From NCBI RefSeq assembly GCF_900110505.1, contig NZ_FODZ01000005.1, positions 124,001-188,000 on the forward strand: a DNA stretch of 64,000 nucleotides, read 5' to 3'. This stretch comes from Luteibacter sp. UNC138MFCol5.1 (GTDB lineage Bacteria; Pseudomonadota; Gammaproteobacteria; Xanthomonadales; Rhodanobacteraceae). A program made the translations under genes and the position numbers. Positions 1 through 9,221 of this stretch are shown piece by piece; the stretch's first letter is position 1, and the number at the start of each line of letters is the position of its first letter. The notes beneath the pieces were generated by a model. It was not told where the DNA came from. It did no database searches and saw only the letters and a list, made by a program, of their open reading frames with translations.

Positions 1-2442
1 GACGTAATCGGTGGCGGCGATCGCCGGACCCTGGCGATCGGCCAGCAGGCCGGTGACGTACGGCACGCGCTGCGGGCTTTCCGGATGCAGACGGTTCCAG
101 CGCTCGGCGTCGAAGCCTTCGCGACGCACTTCCGAGAAGCTCGGCACCGACCAGATGTCGGACGTGACGCCGAAGTCCTTCTCGAGCAGCTCCGCCGCGG
201 CGATGACTTCGCGCAGGATGGTGCCCGAGCCCATCAGCTGCACGCGCGGCTCGTTCTTCTTCGCCTTGCCGCCGTCCTTGAACAGGTACATGCCCTTGAC
301 GATGCCTTCCTCGCTGCCCTTCGGCAGGTCGGGGTGGGCATAGTTCTCGTTCATGACGGTGATGTAGTAGTAGACGTCTTCCTGCTCCTGCATCATGCGG
401 CGCGTGCCGTCCTGCAGGATCACCGCCAGCTCGTACGAGAACGTGGGGTCGTACGACACGACGTTCGGGATCGCGCCGGAGAGCAGGTGCGAATGGCCGT
501 CCTCGTGCTGCAGGCCTTCGCCGTTGAGCGTGGTGCGGCCCGAGGTGCCACCGATGAGGAAGCCGCGCGCGCGCATGTCGCCCGCCGCCCAGCACAGATC
601 GCCGATGCGCTGGAAGCCGAACATCGAGTAGTAGATGAAGAACGGCAGCATCGGCGTGTTGCTGACGCTGTAGCTCGTCGCCGCCGCGAGCCAGGCGCTC
701 ATGCCGCCGGCTTCGCTGATGCCTTCCTGCAGCACCTGGCCCTTCTGGTCCTCGCGGTAGTACAGCAGCTGGTCGGCATCCTGCGGACGGTACTTCTGGC
801 CGAACGGCGCGTAGATGCCGATCTGGCGGAACATGCCCTCCATGCCGAACGTGCGCGCTTCGTCGGCGACGATCGGCACGATGCGCGGACCGAGCTCCTT
901 GTCTCGGAGCATGAGGTTCATGCCGCGAACGAGCGCCATTGTGGTCGAGATCTCGCGATCGCCGGAGCCCTTGGTGATCTGCTCGAAGGCGTCGAGCGAC
1001 GGCGCCTTGAACGACTGGTCGGCCTTGCGGCGACGCTGCGGCAGCGAACCGCCGAGCGCGCGACGGCGCTCGAGCATGTACTGCACTTCCTCCGAGTCCT
1101 TGCCCGGATGGTAGAACGGCACGTCCGCGAGCTTGTCGTCGGGCACGGGGATGTTGAAGCGGTCGCGGAACGCGCGGATCGCCTCGTCGTCCATCTTCTT
1201 GGTGTTGTGCGCCGGGTTCTGCGACTCGCCGGCGGCGCCCATGCCGTAACCCTTCACCGTCTTGGCGAGGATCACGGTCGGCATGCCCGTGGTGTTCACG
1301 GCCGCATGGTACGCCGCGTACACCTTGTGCGGATCGTGGCCGCCACGGTTGAGGCGCCAGATGTCGTCGTCGGACATGTTGGCGACGAGCGCGGCGGTCT
1401 CCGGGTACTTGCCGAAGAACTTCTCACGCGTGTACGCGCCGCCGAAGGCCTTGCACGCCTGGTACTCGCCGTCGACCGTTTCCATCATCAGCTGGCGCAG
1501 CTTGCCCGAGGTGTCGCGCGCCAGGAGCGGATCCCAGTAGCTGCCCCAGACGACCTTGATCGCGTTCCAGCCCGCGCCGCGGAAGACGCCTTCCAGCTCC
1601 TGGATGATCTTGCCATTGCCGCGAACCGGACCATCGAGGCGCTGGAGGTTGCAGTTGATGACGAAGATCAGGTTGTCGAGGCCCTCGCGGCCGGCGAGCG
1701 CGATCGCGCCCAGCGATTCCGGCTCGTCCGACTCGCCGTCGCCCATGAAGCACCAGATCTTGCGATCGGTCTTCGGCATCAGGCCACGGTGCTCGAGGTA
1801 CTTCCAGAACTGCGCCTGGTAGATCGCCTGGATGGGACCGAGGCCCATCGAGACGGTCGGCGCCTGCCAGTAGTCCGGCATCAGGTACGGGTGCGGATAC
1901 GACGACAGGCCACGACCCTTGCCGGCCACTTCCATGCGGAAGAGGTCCAGCTGGTCTTCGCTCAGGCGGCCTTCCAGGAACGAGCGCGCGTACACGCCCG
2001 GGGCCGAGTGGCCCTGGTGGAACACGAGGTCGCCCGGATGGTCGGCGCTCGGCGCGCGCCAGAAGTGGTTGAAGCCGACGTCGTACAGCGTCGCCGACGA
2101 GGCGAAGCTGGAGATATGGCCGCCGAGGTCGCCCGGCTTGCGATTGGCGCGCACGACCGTCGCCAGCGCGTTCCAGCGGATCAGGGAGCGGATGCGCCAT
2201 TCGATCGCGGCGTCGCCCGGGCTGCGCGCTTCCATGTGCGGCGGGATGGTGTTGACGTACTCGGTGGTCGGATCGAACGGCAGGTAGCCGCCGGCGCGAC
2301 GCGTGGAGTCGACCATGCGCTCCAGCAGGAAGTGCGCGCGCTCGGTGCCGTCGTGGTTGATGACGGCGTTGAGCGACTCGACCCATTCACGGGTTTCGGT
2401 GGGGTCGAGGTCCTGATTCAGGGAATCGTCGATCTGGTCCAT
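1..2442 (-). CDS. aceE: Pyruvate dehydrogenase E1 component, homodimeric type (3' end cut by the window)
   Basis: This is the thiamine-diphosphate E1 subunit of the pyruvate dehydrogenase complex, which decarboxylates pyruvate and passes the acetyl group to the lipoyl E2 subunit in the cytoplasm. The minus-strand translation begins MDQIDDSLNQDLDPTETREW. It contains the thiamine-diphosphate/magnesium motif GDGESDEPES followed by a distal Asn (NCNLQRLDGPVRGNGK), and PFFIYYSMFGFQRIGDLCWA, all typical of the long homodimeric E1. 814 codons are inside the window; the family is about 890 residues, so the C-terminal end lies to the left. The start follows a purine-rich stretch (GCGGAGC) about 4 bases upstream. 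The intergenic stretch upstream (2443-2730) holds a REP doublet. aceF and lpd would be expected beyond the left edge. Confidence 0.95.
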   Translation of the reverse strand, partial: MDQIDDSLNQDLDPTETREWVESLNAVINHDGTERAHFLLERMVDSTRRAGGYLPFDPTTEYVNTIPPHMEARSPGDAAIEWRIRSLIRWNALATVVRANRKPGDLGGHISSFASSATLYDVGFNHFWRAPSADHPGDLVFHQGHSAPGVYARSFLEGRLSEDQLDLFRMEVAGKGRGLSSYPHPYLMPDYWQAPTVSMGLGPIQAIYQAQFWKYLEHRGLMPKTDRKIWCFMGDGESDEPESLGAIALAGREGLDNLIFVINCNLQRLDGPVRGNGKIIQELEGVFRGAGWNAIKVVWGSYWDPLLARDTSGKLRQLMMETVDGEYQACKAFGGAYTREKFFGKYPETAALVANMSDDDIWRLNRGGHDPHKVYAAYHAAVNTTGMPTVILAKTVKGYGMGAAGESQNPAHNTKKMDDEAIRAFRDRFNIPVPDDKLADVPFYHPGKDSEEVQYMLERRRALGGSLPQRRRKADQSFKAPSLDAFEQITKGSGDREISTTMALVRGMNLMLRDKELGPRIVPIVADEARTFGMEGMFRQIGIYAPFGQKYRPQDADQLLYYREDQKGQVLQEGISEAGGMSAWLAAATSYSVSNTPMLPFFIYYSMFGFQRIGDLCWAAGDMRARGFLIGGTSGRTTLNGEGLQHEDGHSHLLSGAIPNVVSYDPTFSYELAVILQDGTRRMMQEQEDVYYYITVMNENYAHPDLPKGSEEGIVKGMYLFKDGGKAKKNEPRVQLMGSGTILREVIAAAELLEKDFGVTSDIWSVPSFSEVRREGFDAERWNRLHPESPQRVPYVTGLLADRQGPAIAATDYV

Positions 2443-2593
2443 GGATGCTCCGCTCGCGCGTGACGCGCGCTCATGGGGACTGAAGGAGGCCGCTGGGGTG
2501 GCGGGAAAACCTTTCCATGATAGCGCAACGTTTCCGGATACGCGGCCGTATGGCGGTTTGGATCGTGTCAAACCCTACCCAGCCGTGACCTTC

Positions 2594-2702
2594 GTAGGAG
2601 CGCGCCCTGCGCGCGACCGCTCTTCGCCCCTGTCCTCAAGGCCGGCGCGCCAGCTCCGGGCGCCGGCCTCGAAACATGTCGAGCGCAGGGCGCGCTCCTA
2701 TC
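2594..2702. repeat. REP doublet (REPIN-like): two inverted copies of a GTAGGAGCGCGCCCTGCGC element
   Basis: Between aceE and maeB, positions 2594-2620 read GTAGGAGCGCGCCCTGCGCG and 2679-2702 carry the same sequence inverted (GAGCGCAGGGCGCGCTCCTA). The arms are about 58 bases apart, and the spacer has its own GCCGGCGCG/CGCCGGC complementarity. The GTRGGAGCGC head matches the elements at 53681 and 58648, so this is a dispersed family. Such doublets are typically moved by a REP-associated tyrosine transposase; none is in this window. It lies between the maeB stop and the aceE start and could also act as a transcript-end structure for maeB. No gene is seen in 2443-2730. Confidence 0.75.
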
Positions 2703-2730
2703 TGAGGAGCACGCCGGTCAGCATTTCAAA

Positions 2731-5031
2731 TCAATCGGTTACGACGGTCCGGGGCTTGCCTGCGCGGATCTGGGCTTCGACGCACGCCACCGAGGTCATG
2801 TTGACCACGCGACGGACCGTGGCCTGCGGCGTCAGGATGTGCGCCGGCTTGGCCACGCCCATGAGGATCGGGCCGATCACGACGCCGTCGCAGAGGACGC
2901 GGACCATGTTGTAGGCCGTGTTGGCGGCATCGAGGTTCGGGAAGACGAACACGTTGGCCTTACCCTCCAGCCGCGAGTTCGGGAAGATCCGCTCGCGGAG
3001 CTCGGGGGTGAGCGCCACGTCGGCCTGCATCTCGCCCTCGACTTCCAGCTTGGGCACGCGCTCGCGGATCAGCTTGAGCGCCTCGCGCATCTTGCGCGAA
3101 TTGCGCGTCTCGCGGCTGCCGAAGTTGGAGTTCGAGAGCAGCGCGATCTTGGGCTGGATGCCGAACAGCTTCAGGCGGATGGACGCCTGGAGCGTCGCCT
3201 CGGCGATCTGCGCGGCCGTCGGGTCCTCCTGCACGTACGTGTCGAGGAAGAAGAACGTGCCCTTCTCGGTGGCGACGGCCGCCATGGCCGAGGCCTCGGC
3301 GAGGCCCTCGTCCAGGCCGATGATGTCGCAGATGTAATCGAGCTTGCTCTGGTACGTGCCCACGAGGCCGCAGATCATCGCGTCGGCCTCGCCGCGCTCG
3401 ACCATCAGCGCCGCGATCACCGTGGGACGCGAGCGGACCACGGCCTTGGCCGACGCGGGCGTGACGCCGCGACGCTCCATGATCGAGTGGTAGAGGCGCC
3501 AGTAGTCCTCGAAGCGCGGATCCGAGTGGATGTTGCACATCTCGAAGTCGACTCCGGGCTTCATGCGCAGGCCCGCCCGCGCGATGCGCTTCTCGATGAC
3601 GTCGGGACGGCCGACGAGGATCGGGCGCGCCAGCCCTTCGTCGACGACGGTCTGCACGGCGCGCAGCACGGTCTCTTCCTCGCCCTCGGCGTAGACGACG
3701 CGCTTCGGATCGGCCTTCGCGCGATCGAACACCGGCTTCATCAGCAGCCCGGTGCGGAAGACGAAGCTCGTCAGCTTCTCGATGTACGCCGGGAAGTCCT
3801 CGATCGGACGCTCGGCCACGCCCGAGTCCATCGCGGCGCGCGCGATGGCCGGCGGCAGCTGGATCAGGAGGCGCGGATCGAACGGCTGCGGGATCAGGTA
3901 GTCCGGACCGAAGCTCGGCGGCTTGCCGCCATACGCGCGGGCGCTGACGTCCGACGACTCGCGACGCGCCAGCTCGGCGATGGCCTGCACGCAGGCCACC
4001 TTCATCGCTTCGTTGATGACGGACGCGCCGACGTCGAGCGCGCCGCGGAAGAGGTACGGGAAGCACAGCGCGTTGTTGACCTGGTTCGGGTAATCCGAAC
4101 GGCCCGTCGCCATGATGCAGTCCGGGCGCACCGCCTTCGCGTCTTCCGGCAGGATCTCCGGATTGGGGTTCGCGAGCGCGAAGATGATCGGGCGCTCCGC
4201 CATCGTGGCGACCATCTCCGGCTTGAGGATGCCGCCGGCGGAAAGGCCGAGGAAGATGTCCGCGCCCTCGACGATCTCGGCGAGGGTCCGCTTGTCGGTG
4301 TCGCGCGCGTAACGCTGCTTGTCGGGGTCCAGATCGGTGCGGCCGCTGTGAAGCACGCCGTCGCGATCGAACGCGAGGATGTTCTCCTTCTTCATGCCGA
4401 GCGTCACCAGCATGTCGACGCAGGAGATGCCCGCCGCGCCCATGCCGGTGGTCGCCAGCTTCACGTCCTCGATCTTCTTGCCGGTGACGAGCAGCGCGTT
4501 GATGACGGCGGCGCCGACGATGATCGCGGTACCGTGCTGATCGTCGTGGAACACGGGGATCTTCATGCGCTCGCGCAGCTTGCGCTCGACGATGAAGCAC
4601 TCGGGTGCCTTGATGTCCTCGAGATTGATCCCGCCGAACGTGGGCTCGAGGCTGGCGATGATGTCGACCAGCTTGTCGGGATCGGTCTCGTTGATCTCGA
4701 TGTCGAACACGTCGATGCCGGCGAACTTCTGGAACAGGACGCCCTTGCCTTCCATCACCGGCTTGCTCGCCAGCGCGCCGATGTTGCCCAGCCCGAGCAC
4801 CGCGGTGCCGTTGGAAATCACGGCGACGAGGTTGGACCGCGCGGTCAGGTCCGCCGCTTCGCGCGGATCGGCCACGATCGCGTCGCACGCCGCGGCCACG
4901 CCGGGCGAGTACGCGAGCGACAGGTCGCGCTGGGTGAGCAGCGACGTGGTCGGCGTGACCTTGATCTTTCCCGGACGGGGAAGGCGGTGGTATTCGAGAG
5001 CGGCTTGCCTCAGTTCCTCGGAGATGGCCAT
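2731..5031 (-). CDS. maeB: NADP-dependent malic enzyme with C-terminal phosphotransacetylase-like domain
   Basis: The enzyme oxidatively decarboxylates malate to pyruvate with reduction of NADP, linking the TCA cycle to pyruvate next to aceE. At 766 residues it matches the large MaeB type. An N-terminal malic domain ([15 protein letters not shown], then [20 protein letters not shown]) precedes a Rossmann domain ([32 protein letters not shown]). The last ~330 residues resemble phosphate acetyltransferase ([38 protein letters not shown]). In this family the PTA part is regulatory, binding acetyl-CoA, rather than catalytic. The start at 5031 ([16 protein letters not shown]) has AGGA about 6 bases upstream. 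A longer open frame reaching 5244 has no family resemblance and overlaps the divergent promoter region. Confidence 0.95.
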   Translation of the reverse strand: MAISEELRQAALEYHRLPRPGKIKVTPTTSLLTQRDLSLAYSPGVAAACDAIVADPREAADLTARSNLVAVISNGTAVLGLGNIGALASKPVMEGKGVLFQKFAGIDVFDIEINETDPDKLVDIIASLEPTFGGINLEDIKAPECFIVERKLRERMKIPVFHDDQHGTAIIVGAAVINALLVTGKKIEDVKLATTGMGAAGISCVDMLVTLGMKKENILAFDRDGVLHSGRTDLDPDKQRYARDTDKRTLAEIVEGADIFLGLSAGGILKPEMVATMAERPIIFALANPNPEILPEDAKAVRPDCIMATGRSDYPNQVNNALCFPYLFRGALDVGASVINEAMKVACVQAIAELARRESSDVSARAYGGKPPSFGPDYLIPQPFDPRLLIQLPPAIARAAMDSGVAERPIEDFPAYIEKLTSFVFRTGLLMKPVFDRAKADPKRVVYAEGEEETVLRAVQTVVDEGLARPILVGRPDVIEKRIARAGLRMKPGVDFEMCNIHSDPRFEDYWRLYHSIMERRGVTPASAKAVVRSRPTVIAALMVERGEADAMICGLVGTYQSKLDYICDIIGLDEGLAEASAMAAVATEKGTFFFLDTYVQEDPTAAQIAEATLQASIRLKLFGIQPKIALLSNSNFGSRETRNSRKMREALKLIRERVPKLEVEGEMQADVALTPELRERIFPNSRLEGKANVFVFPNLDAANTAYNMVRVLCDGVVIGPILMGVAKPAHILTPQATVRRVVNMTSVACVEAQIRAGKPRTVVTD

Positions 5032-5174
5032 GGGATCCTGTGGGACGTGATAACGGAAGGAAGAGCGCTGGCGGGCCGTCGGGCTCCGCGCAAGCGGCCA
5101 TGGTAGCACCGCCCCACGCGGGCTCCGCCCTCGACGTTGTGATGCATTGCGACAAGCAGTGATATCGAAAACGA

Positions 5175-5186
5175 CCTTTCGAAAGG
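5175..5186. promoter_or_regulatory. Perfect 12-bp palindrome CCTTTCGAAAGG in a divergent intergenic region
   Basis: The 225 bp between the divergent starts of maeB (5031, minus) and the metallopeptidase-like gene (5257, plus) hold a perfect 12-bp palindrome, 71 bp upstream of the plus-strand start. Its symmetry and position suit a dimeric regulator. No regulator can be named from the sequence, and a chance palindrome is possible. Confidence 0.3.
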
Positions 5187-5256
5187 ACGCGTGCCGGCAT
5201 TGCGCGACCGTGCGGCTGCGTACGCTCGCCGGCTCCTCTCGCAAGCACGAGCCGTC

Positions 5257-7104
5257 ATGCGCCGTTTCGCCCTGCTCCTCACCCTCTTCGCCGTCATCGC
5301 GTCACCCGCCGCCGTGGCGGCCGACGCCTCGTCCGACGCCCTGCGCGACGCCCTGCTCGCGCTGCCCATCGGCGCACCCGATTCGGGCGTGCCGGTCGAG
5401 TTGCCTGTCGGCGACGGCGCCTCGTCCACCTTCGAGCTGCGCGATTCGCGCACCGTGCCGCCCGGCCTCGCGCGACGCTTCCCGGGACTGCGGAGTTTCC
5501 GGGGCGTGGATCCGCTCGACCGCACGGCCCGCCTCGATCTGGCGAACGACGATCTCCGGCTCGCGGTGCGCGACGGCGCGAACGAATGGGTGGCGCGTGC
5601 CACGAAGGGGGGCGGATGGACGGCGCCGGCGTCGGCGAGCCCGGCCGACGCGAAGGTGGTGCCGCCAGTCCCCGGCGCCGGCAAGGCGGATTCGCGCAAG
5701 GGACACGCGTCCGGAGCCAACGCCCGTGCCCAAGGCGGCGTGCGTTACGACTTCCGCCTCGCGGTCGCCACGGACAGCGGGTACGCGACGAAAGCCGGAG
5801 GTACCGTCGCGCAGACGCTCGGCGAGGTGGTCCACCTCGTCAACCGGGCGAACGAGGTGTTCGAAACGGACATGGGCGTCCACTTCACGCTCGTGGAAGA
5901 CAGCGACCGGTTGATCCCGATACGGGCACGCCAGGATCCGTTCCTGCGTGGCGATCCCGTCCCCACGGCGGTCGAATGGATCGACGGCATCGTCGGTGGG
6001 GCGAACTACGACATCGGTCATGCGCTGCTGGACATGTCGGGCGGACAAAGCGAGGTCAGCACCTCGTGCAGCGACGCCCGCGACGCCGACTTCATGGCGA
6101 CCCACAAGGCGGCCGCATGGAGCGGAACGAAAGAACCGGCGACGTCGCCGCAGGGCCTCGACTTCTTCATCCACGTCCTCGGGCGCCAGCTCGGCGCGTG
6201 GCCGACGGCCGCGGGGTGCCAGCGCGACGCGCTAGGCGATCACGCGGTCGAACCTGGCAGCGGGAGCACGGCGATGGGATACGCGTCGGCGACCTGCGCG
6301 CCCGCCGCGACGCTGCAGGCGCGCGCGGATCGCTACTTCCATGCCGTGAGCATCGGCCAGATGCACGACTGGCTTTCGTCGCTCGGCGGCCGCTGTGCGA
6401 CGAAGCGGCTGAACGGCGCGACCGCGCCGTGGATCGACCCACGCCAGCTCGACGAATGGATCGTCGTGCCCGCGCGCACGCCCTTCGCGCTCGAGGCGCT
6501 CGCCACACCCGGCGAGCGCGGCCGCCGGTTGACGTACGCGTGGGAACAGGTGGGCGCGTATGGCGGCGCAGGTGCGGACACCGACGGCATCCTGTTCCGC
6601 TCATGGCCGCCGACGACGTCCGGCCGGCGCACGTTTCCGCGCATGGCGGACGCGTTGCGCGGTCAGGACGGCGGAACGGGCGAGCGCCTGCCCACGGGGA
6701 CGCGCACGCTGGCTTTCACGCTGACCGTCCGCGACAACGCGGGCGAGTCGTCGACGCTCGCCCAGGCGAACGCGCGCGTGCACGTCGTCGATACCGGCCA
6801 GGCTTTCGCCGTCGACGTTCCCGCGACGGCGACAGCCGGCCAATCGATGCCGCTGCGCTGGAACGTTGCCGGCACCGATGCCGACCCGATCGCCTGCCAC
6901 TTCGTCGACGTCGACCTGTCGCTCGATGGCGGTGACGACTGGACCACGATCGCCGTGGACGAACCGAACGACGGCGACGCGGCGCCGGTGTTGCCGGACC
7001 ACATCGCCAGCGATCGTGCGCGCGTGCGGGTCCGGTGCGACAGACGTCCGTTCTTCGCAGTGACCACGTCGGACTTTTCCGTCGTGAAGCGCGCGGCGCG
7101 CTGA
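5257..7104 (+). CDS. Exported reprolysin-like (metzincin) protein with a degenerate zinc site: probable pseudoprotease
   Basis: A 615-residue exported protein, the first of two tandem paralogues. The start at 5257 gives a clear signal peptide (MRRFALLLTLFAVIASPAAVAA); the open frame extends upstream to 5191 without one. It aligns along its whole length with the next gene: propeptide-like N-terminus, the RLAVATDSGYATKAGGTV segment, catalytic core, Met-turn (VEPGSGSTAMGYA, against VEPGSGSTIMGYA) and C-terminal beta-domains. Where the neighbour has HELGHQFGAHH, this protein reads HVLGRQLGAWP: His306 remains, but the catalytic Glu is Val307, the second His is Arg310 and the third is Pro316. Seen: loss of Glu and two of three zinc ligands in an intact frame. 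Inferred: no protease activity. It might act as an inhibitor, chaperone or binding protein for its paralogue or for substrate. It lies 99 bp upstream of that paralogue. Confidence 0.8.
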   Translation: MRRFALLLTLFAVIASPAAVAADASSDALRDALLALPIGAPDSGVPVELPVGDGASSTFELRDSRTVPPGLARRFPGLRSFRGVDPLDRTARLDLANDDLRLAVRDGANEWVARATKGGGWTAPASASPADAKVVPPVPGAGKADSRKGHASGANARAQGGVRYDFRLAVATDSGYATKAGGTVAQTLGEVVHLVNRANEVFETDMGVHFTLVEDSDRLIPIRARQDPFLRGDPVPTAVEWIDGIVGGANYDIGHALLDMSGGQSEVSTSCSDARDADFMATHKAAAWSGTKEPATSPQGLDFFIHVLGRQLGAWPTAAGCQRDALGDHAVEPGSGSTAMGYASATCAPAATLQARADRYFHAVSIGQMHDWLSSLGGRCATKRLNGATAPWIDPRQLDEWIVVPARTPFALEALATPGERGRRLTYAWEQVGAYGGAGADTDGILFRSWPPTTSGRRTFPRMADALRGQDGGTGERLPTGTRTLAFTLTVRDNAGESSTLAQANARVHVVDTGQAFAVDVPATATAGQSMPLRWNVAGTDADPIACHFVDVDLSLDGGDDWTTIAVDEPNDGDAAPVLPDHIASDRARVRVRCDRRPFFAVTTSDFSVVKRAAR

Positions 7105-7203
7105 CATTGACTACGGGTGACGCCGACAGCACGACCGCCACCCCGTCTGGCCTCATGGGCGCCTTTCCGGCTCCCGCCGGTTCTCACCAGGAAGGTCCAC
7201 TCC

Positions 7204-9213
7204 ATGCGCCTGAAAACAACGCTCTCCTTCGCCATCGCGGCGTGCCTCGGCACCGCCTCCATGAGCGCCACCGCCGCCTCGCTGTGGCGTGACGGCCCGA
7301 CGGTCTCGACGACCGCGGCCCGGGCCGCGGATACCGACATGCCGTCGCGCTACCGCAGCGTGATCCTCGACCGGGCCGGGCTGGCGGCGACGCGCTCCGC
7401 TCGCGGCGCGGCTCCCGCGCGCCTCGAACTGCCGCTGCCCGATGGCGGGCAGACCGTGTTCGAGCTGGAGGACGCGAACGTCCTTCCGGCCTCCCTCGCG
7501 GCGAAATACCCGAACCTGCGAAGCCTCAAGGGCAAGGACGCGGCGGGCCGTAAGGTCCGCCTCGACATCGCACGCGACGGCGTGCACGCCATCGTCCGCG
7601 ACGAAGCCGGCGACTGGATGCTTCGCCCCGAATCCGCGGGCGGTAGCCGCGCGAAGGGCGCCGATCGCCACATCGTCTTCCGTCGCGCCGATGCGCCCAT
7701 GTCGGCCTGGACCGAAAGCGCGGGCATCGGCAGCGCGGCCACGATCGCCCCAGGCGCCGCACCGTTCCGCCGTGGCGCCGCTCCGGAGGGTACACCCGTG
7801 CTGCGCACGTTCCGCCTGGCCATGACCGCCACATCAAGCTACACCGCGAAGATGGGCGGCACGATCGAGGACGGGCTCGCCGGCATCGTTCGCACGGTCA
7901 ACCGCGTCAACGCGATCTTCGAGAACGATCTCGGCGTGCACTTCGTCCTCGCGGAGAACAACGACCGTCTCGTTTTCCCGAACAAGGCACTCGACCCGTT
8001 CGAGCTCGCAGCGCCGGGCGCCGGCCTGTCCGACTTCGACGCCGCCACCATGAACGTCCTCGTCACCCGGGAAAAGCTCGGGGAAGACGCGTTCGACGTG
8101 GGCCACCTGCTCGATGGCCGGCGGGATGCCGGCGTGGCCGGCCAGATCGGGAACACCTGCATGCCGTGGTCGGGTGACGAGGCACGCCTGCACCAGGCGA
8201 AGGCGGCCGGCATGACGGGCAGCGCGCATCCGTTCGGCGACGCGTTCCACGTCGACTTCGTCGCGCACGAACTCGGCCATCAGTTCGGCGCACACCACAC
8301 GTTCAATGGCTGCACCGGCGATCACGAGGACACCGACTCCAACGTGGAGCCGGGCAGCGGTTCCACGATCATGGGATACGCGGGCATCTGTCCCCGGAAC
8401 AACCTGCAGGCCCATAGCGACGCCTACTTCCACGCCGCCAGCATCGAGCAGATCGGGACGTGGCTCGACGGCATCGGTGGCGAGTGCGCCGCCACGCGAC
8501 CCAATACGGCGCCGGTGCCCGTCATCGATACCACGGGGTGGAACAAGCCGGTCCTGGTGCCCGCACAGACTCCTTTCCGCCTGCAGGCGGTGGCATCGTT
8601 CGCCGATCCGCGCGCGAACATCACCTATACGTTCGAGCAGATGGACAAGGGGCCCTTGCAGCCCGCGGATGAGGATCTGGTGGACCTGAGGCGCGGTGCC
8701 CTATTCCGCTCGCGACCGCCGCAGGCCCGCGGCGAGCAGACCTTCCCTGCCATGGACGTTCTGCTCGGCAACGAGCCGGAGGGTCTCGGCGACGCGCTGC
8801 CGCAGTACGACCGCAACCTGCATTTCCGCCTGACGGCACGCGACAACCGCGACCACCGGTCGCATGTCGTGAGCGCCGACCGCACGGTACGCGTGGTCGA
8901 CACGGGCGAGGCGTTCGCGATCGAGGCGCCGGCCGCGGGCACCGTGCTGAGGCGCGGCAAGGCACGACAGGTGCGCTGGAATGTGGCCGGCACCGCCGTC
9001 GCTCCCATCGGTTGCCCCAAGGTCGACATCGATCTCTCGGTCGATGGTGGCAAGACGTTCCTCGCCACGCCACTCGCTGTCGCCGTGGCCAACAAGGGCC
9101 GTGCCACCGTCACCCTCCCCGCGGAGATGACGCCGACCCGGAACGCACGCCTGCGTGTCGAATGCGCCGACGGTCGCTTCTTCGCGCTGTCGCCGGAGAT
9201 CGAGATCCGCTGA
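7204..9213 (+). CDS. Exported reprolysin-like zinc metalloprotease (metzincin, M12-like)
   Basis: A 669-residue exported protease. The start at 7204 is preceded by AGGAAGG 8 bases upstream and opens a signal peptide (MRLKTTLSFAIAACLGTASM, ending near SATAA). The zinc signature HELGHQFGAHH occupies residues 355-365 (ligands His355, His359, His365; catalytic Glu356). A Met-turn (GSTIMGYAG) follows about 30 residues later, the metzincin arrangement. The N-terminal ~190 residues look like a propeptide. Downstream of the catalytic domain are two beta-rich segments (RLTARDNRDH..., DIDLSVDGGKTF) that resemble cell-surface modules. Known members of the family are secreted endopeptidases; export through the T2SS encoded at 20-31 kb is an inference. 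It is the active partner of the pseudoprotease at 5257. A hairpin follows the stop. Confidence 0.85.
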   Translation: MRLKTTLSFAIAACLGTASMSATAASLWRDGPTVSTTAARAADTDMPSRYRSVILDRAGLAATRSARGAAPARLELPLPDGGQTVFELEDANVLPASLAAKYPNLRSLKGKDAAGRKVRLDIARDGVHAIVRDEAGDWMLRPESAGGSRAKGADRHIVFRRADAPMSAWTESAGIGSAATIAPGAAPFRRGAAPEGTPVLRTFRLAMTATSSYTAKMGGTIEDGLAGIVRTVNRVNAIFENDLGVHFVLAENNDRLVFPNKALDPFELAAPGAGLSDFDAATMNVLVTREKLGEDAFDVGHLLDGRRDAGVAGQIGNTCMPWSGDEARLHQAKAAGMTGSAHPFGDAFHVDFVAHELGHQFGAHHTFNGCTGDHEDTDSNVEPGSGSTIMGYAGICPRNNLQAHSDAYFHAASIEQIGTWLDGIGGECAATRPNTAPVPVIDTTGWNKPVLVPAQTPFRLQAVASFADPRANITYTFEQMDKGPLQPADEDLVDLRRGALFRSRPPQARGEQTFPAMDVLLGNEPEGLGDALPQYDRNLHFRLTARDNRDHRSHVVSADRTVRVVDTGEAFAIEAPAAGTVLRRGKARQVRWNVAGTAVAPIGCPKVDIDLSVDGGKTFLATPLAVAVANKGRATVTLPAEMTPTRNARLRVECADGRFFALSPEIEIR

Positions 9214-9221
9214 GCGAACGG

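Noticed and set aside
85-2463. Long plus-strand open frames opposite aceE (85-2463) and maeB (2839-5106)
   Set aside because: Both are GC-driven shadows of strongly conserved metabolic genes on the minus strand; their translations are low-complexity and match no family.
2517-2572. TTGACA (minus strand, 2567-2572) with TATCAT (2517-2522) as an aceE promoter
   Set aside because: The spacing is 44 bp, so they cannot form one promoter; no better -10 was found at the right distance.
7105-7203. In-frame start at 7117 for the active metzincin
   Set aside because: It would add 29 Pro/Arg-rich residues before the signal peptide; AGGAAGG directly precedes the ATG at 7204.
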